64,000 nucleotides of DNA from Choristoneura fumiferana (lineage: Eukaryota; Arthropoda; Insecta; Lepidoptera; Tortricidae): assembly GCF_025370935.1 (NCBI RefSeq), contig NC_133496.1:8368646-8432645 (forward strand), read 5' to 3'. Under the pieces are notes generated by a model. It searched no databases. It was not told the origin of the DNA and worked only from the letters and a program-made list of their open reading frames with translations. How positions within the stretch are numbered: position 1 is the first letter of the stretch; every line of letters starts with the position of its first letter. Positions 63,600-64,000 of this stretch are shown piece after piece. The translations under genes and the position numbers were made by a program.

Positions 63600-64000
63600 C
63601 GTGATGTCTTAGTGATTTGACCTGACATGCCACCGAGATACTACTGGTCCGGAGCAGCGACCGTTTCGCTGTCTCCTGTCTCTGGCAGTTGTCTCACCGC
63701 CAGCGAGGAAACGATTGGCTATCGACTATTTTCTCAAAGATATAGATTTTCTCTATTTTCTCGAAGATTTCTTTTATAAAAGATATAAGATCCTGTGTGA
63801 GTAAAAGAGACACATATATTAATAGTTGATCGCTGCCTGTTCACACTGTCGGCGAGAACTCGCTCTTACATCTTTTTTAGCAGCGACAAGAGCTATAAAA
63901 CTCGCTGAGCTATAGATACTCGCTCAGCGATGTCAGCTTGGCGGCCGCCCCGCACGAGCGAGTCGAGTGGAGCGAGTAATCGACCGTCGCACTCGAACAC
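63600..64000. other. CpG-rich repeat-like end of window
   Basis: Contains ggcggccgccccgcacgagc and repeated 'ctcgct'/'gagcgag' phrases. Probably part of a repeat that continues past the window. No gene supported. Confidence 0.4.

Overview
The window looks like nuclear DNA of a moth or butterfly (Lepidoptera). It is AT-rich and dense in dispersed repeats that I recognise from lepidopteran genomes: RTE-type LINE ends with CAT/ATG-repeat tails, tRNA-derived SINEs with intact pol III A and B boxes, short elements with the CCCGCGGCTTCG motif (Lep1/Helitron-like), and many small foldback or terminal-inverted-repeat elements. Host genes are sparse. Species cannot be named from the sequence.

I can support one host gene, on the plus strand at 8150-17617. 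Seven exons with consensus splice sites and matching phases give a secreted 383-residue trypsin-fold protein. It has an 18-codon signal-peptide exon, an R|IVNG-type activation site and a conserved catalytic-Asp region, but the catalytic His is Ala and the catalytic Ser is His. It is therefore a non-catalytic serine protease homologue (pseudoprotease). One exon inserts a basic, Asn/Gly/Thr-rich stretch with five N-glycosylation sequons just before the active-site segment. Its introns are full of repeats, several lying within 12-33 bp of splice sites, and the exon 4 acceptor has been tandemly duplicated.

The second coding unit is a complete BEL/Pao LTR retrotransposon on the minus strand (44488-51128). 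It has two 216-bp LTRs that differ at only two positions, a 5-bp target duplication (atagg), a primer-binding-site candidate resembling the 3' end of tRNA-Tyr, and one uninterrupted 1852-codon Gag-protease-RT-RNaseH-integrase frame. A 15-residue Pro-rich repeat array sits between the zinc knuckles and the protease.

Layout: 1-2.7 kb, RTE and short-repeat fragments, including a 136-bp insertion with an empty-site paralogue nearby. 2.7-8.1 kb, mostly featureless, then a small inverted-repeat element upstream of the gene. 8.1-17.6 kb, the protease homologue gene. 17.6-44.4 kb, a mosaic of SINEs, LINE remnants, hairpin elements and unannotated AT-rich DNA, including a retroposed tRNA-Tyr 3' half at 41.5 kb. 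44.5-51.1 kb, the BEL element. 51.1-64 kb, SINEs, a 32-bp minisatellite, a TIR element with subterminal repeats, palindromic elements and further repeat fragments. Apart from the host gene and the BEL element, every long open frame I examined was either repeat-derived or had no recognisable features.
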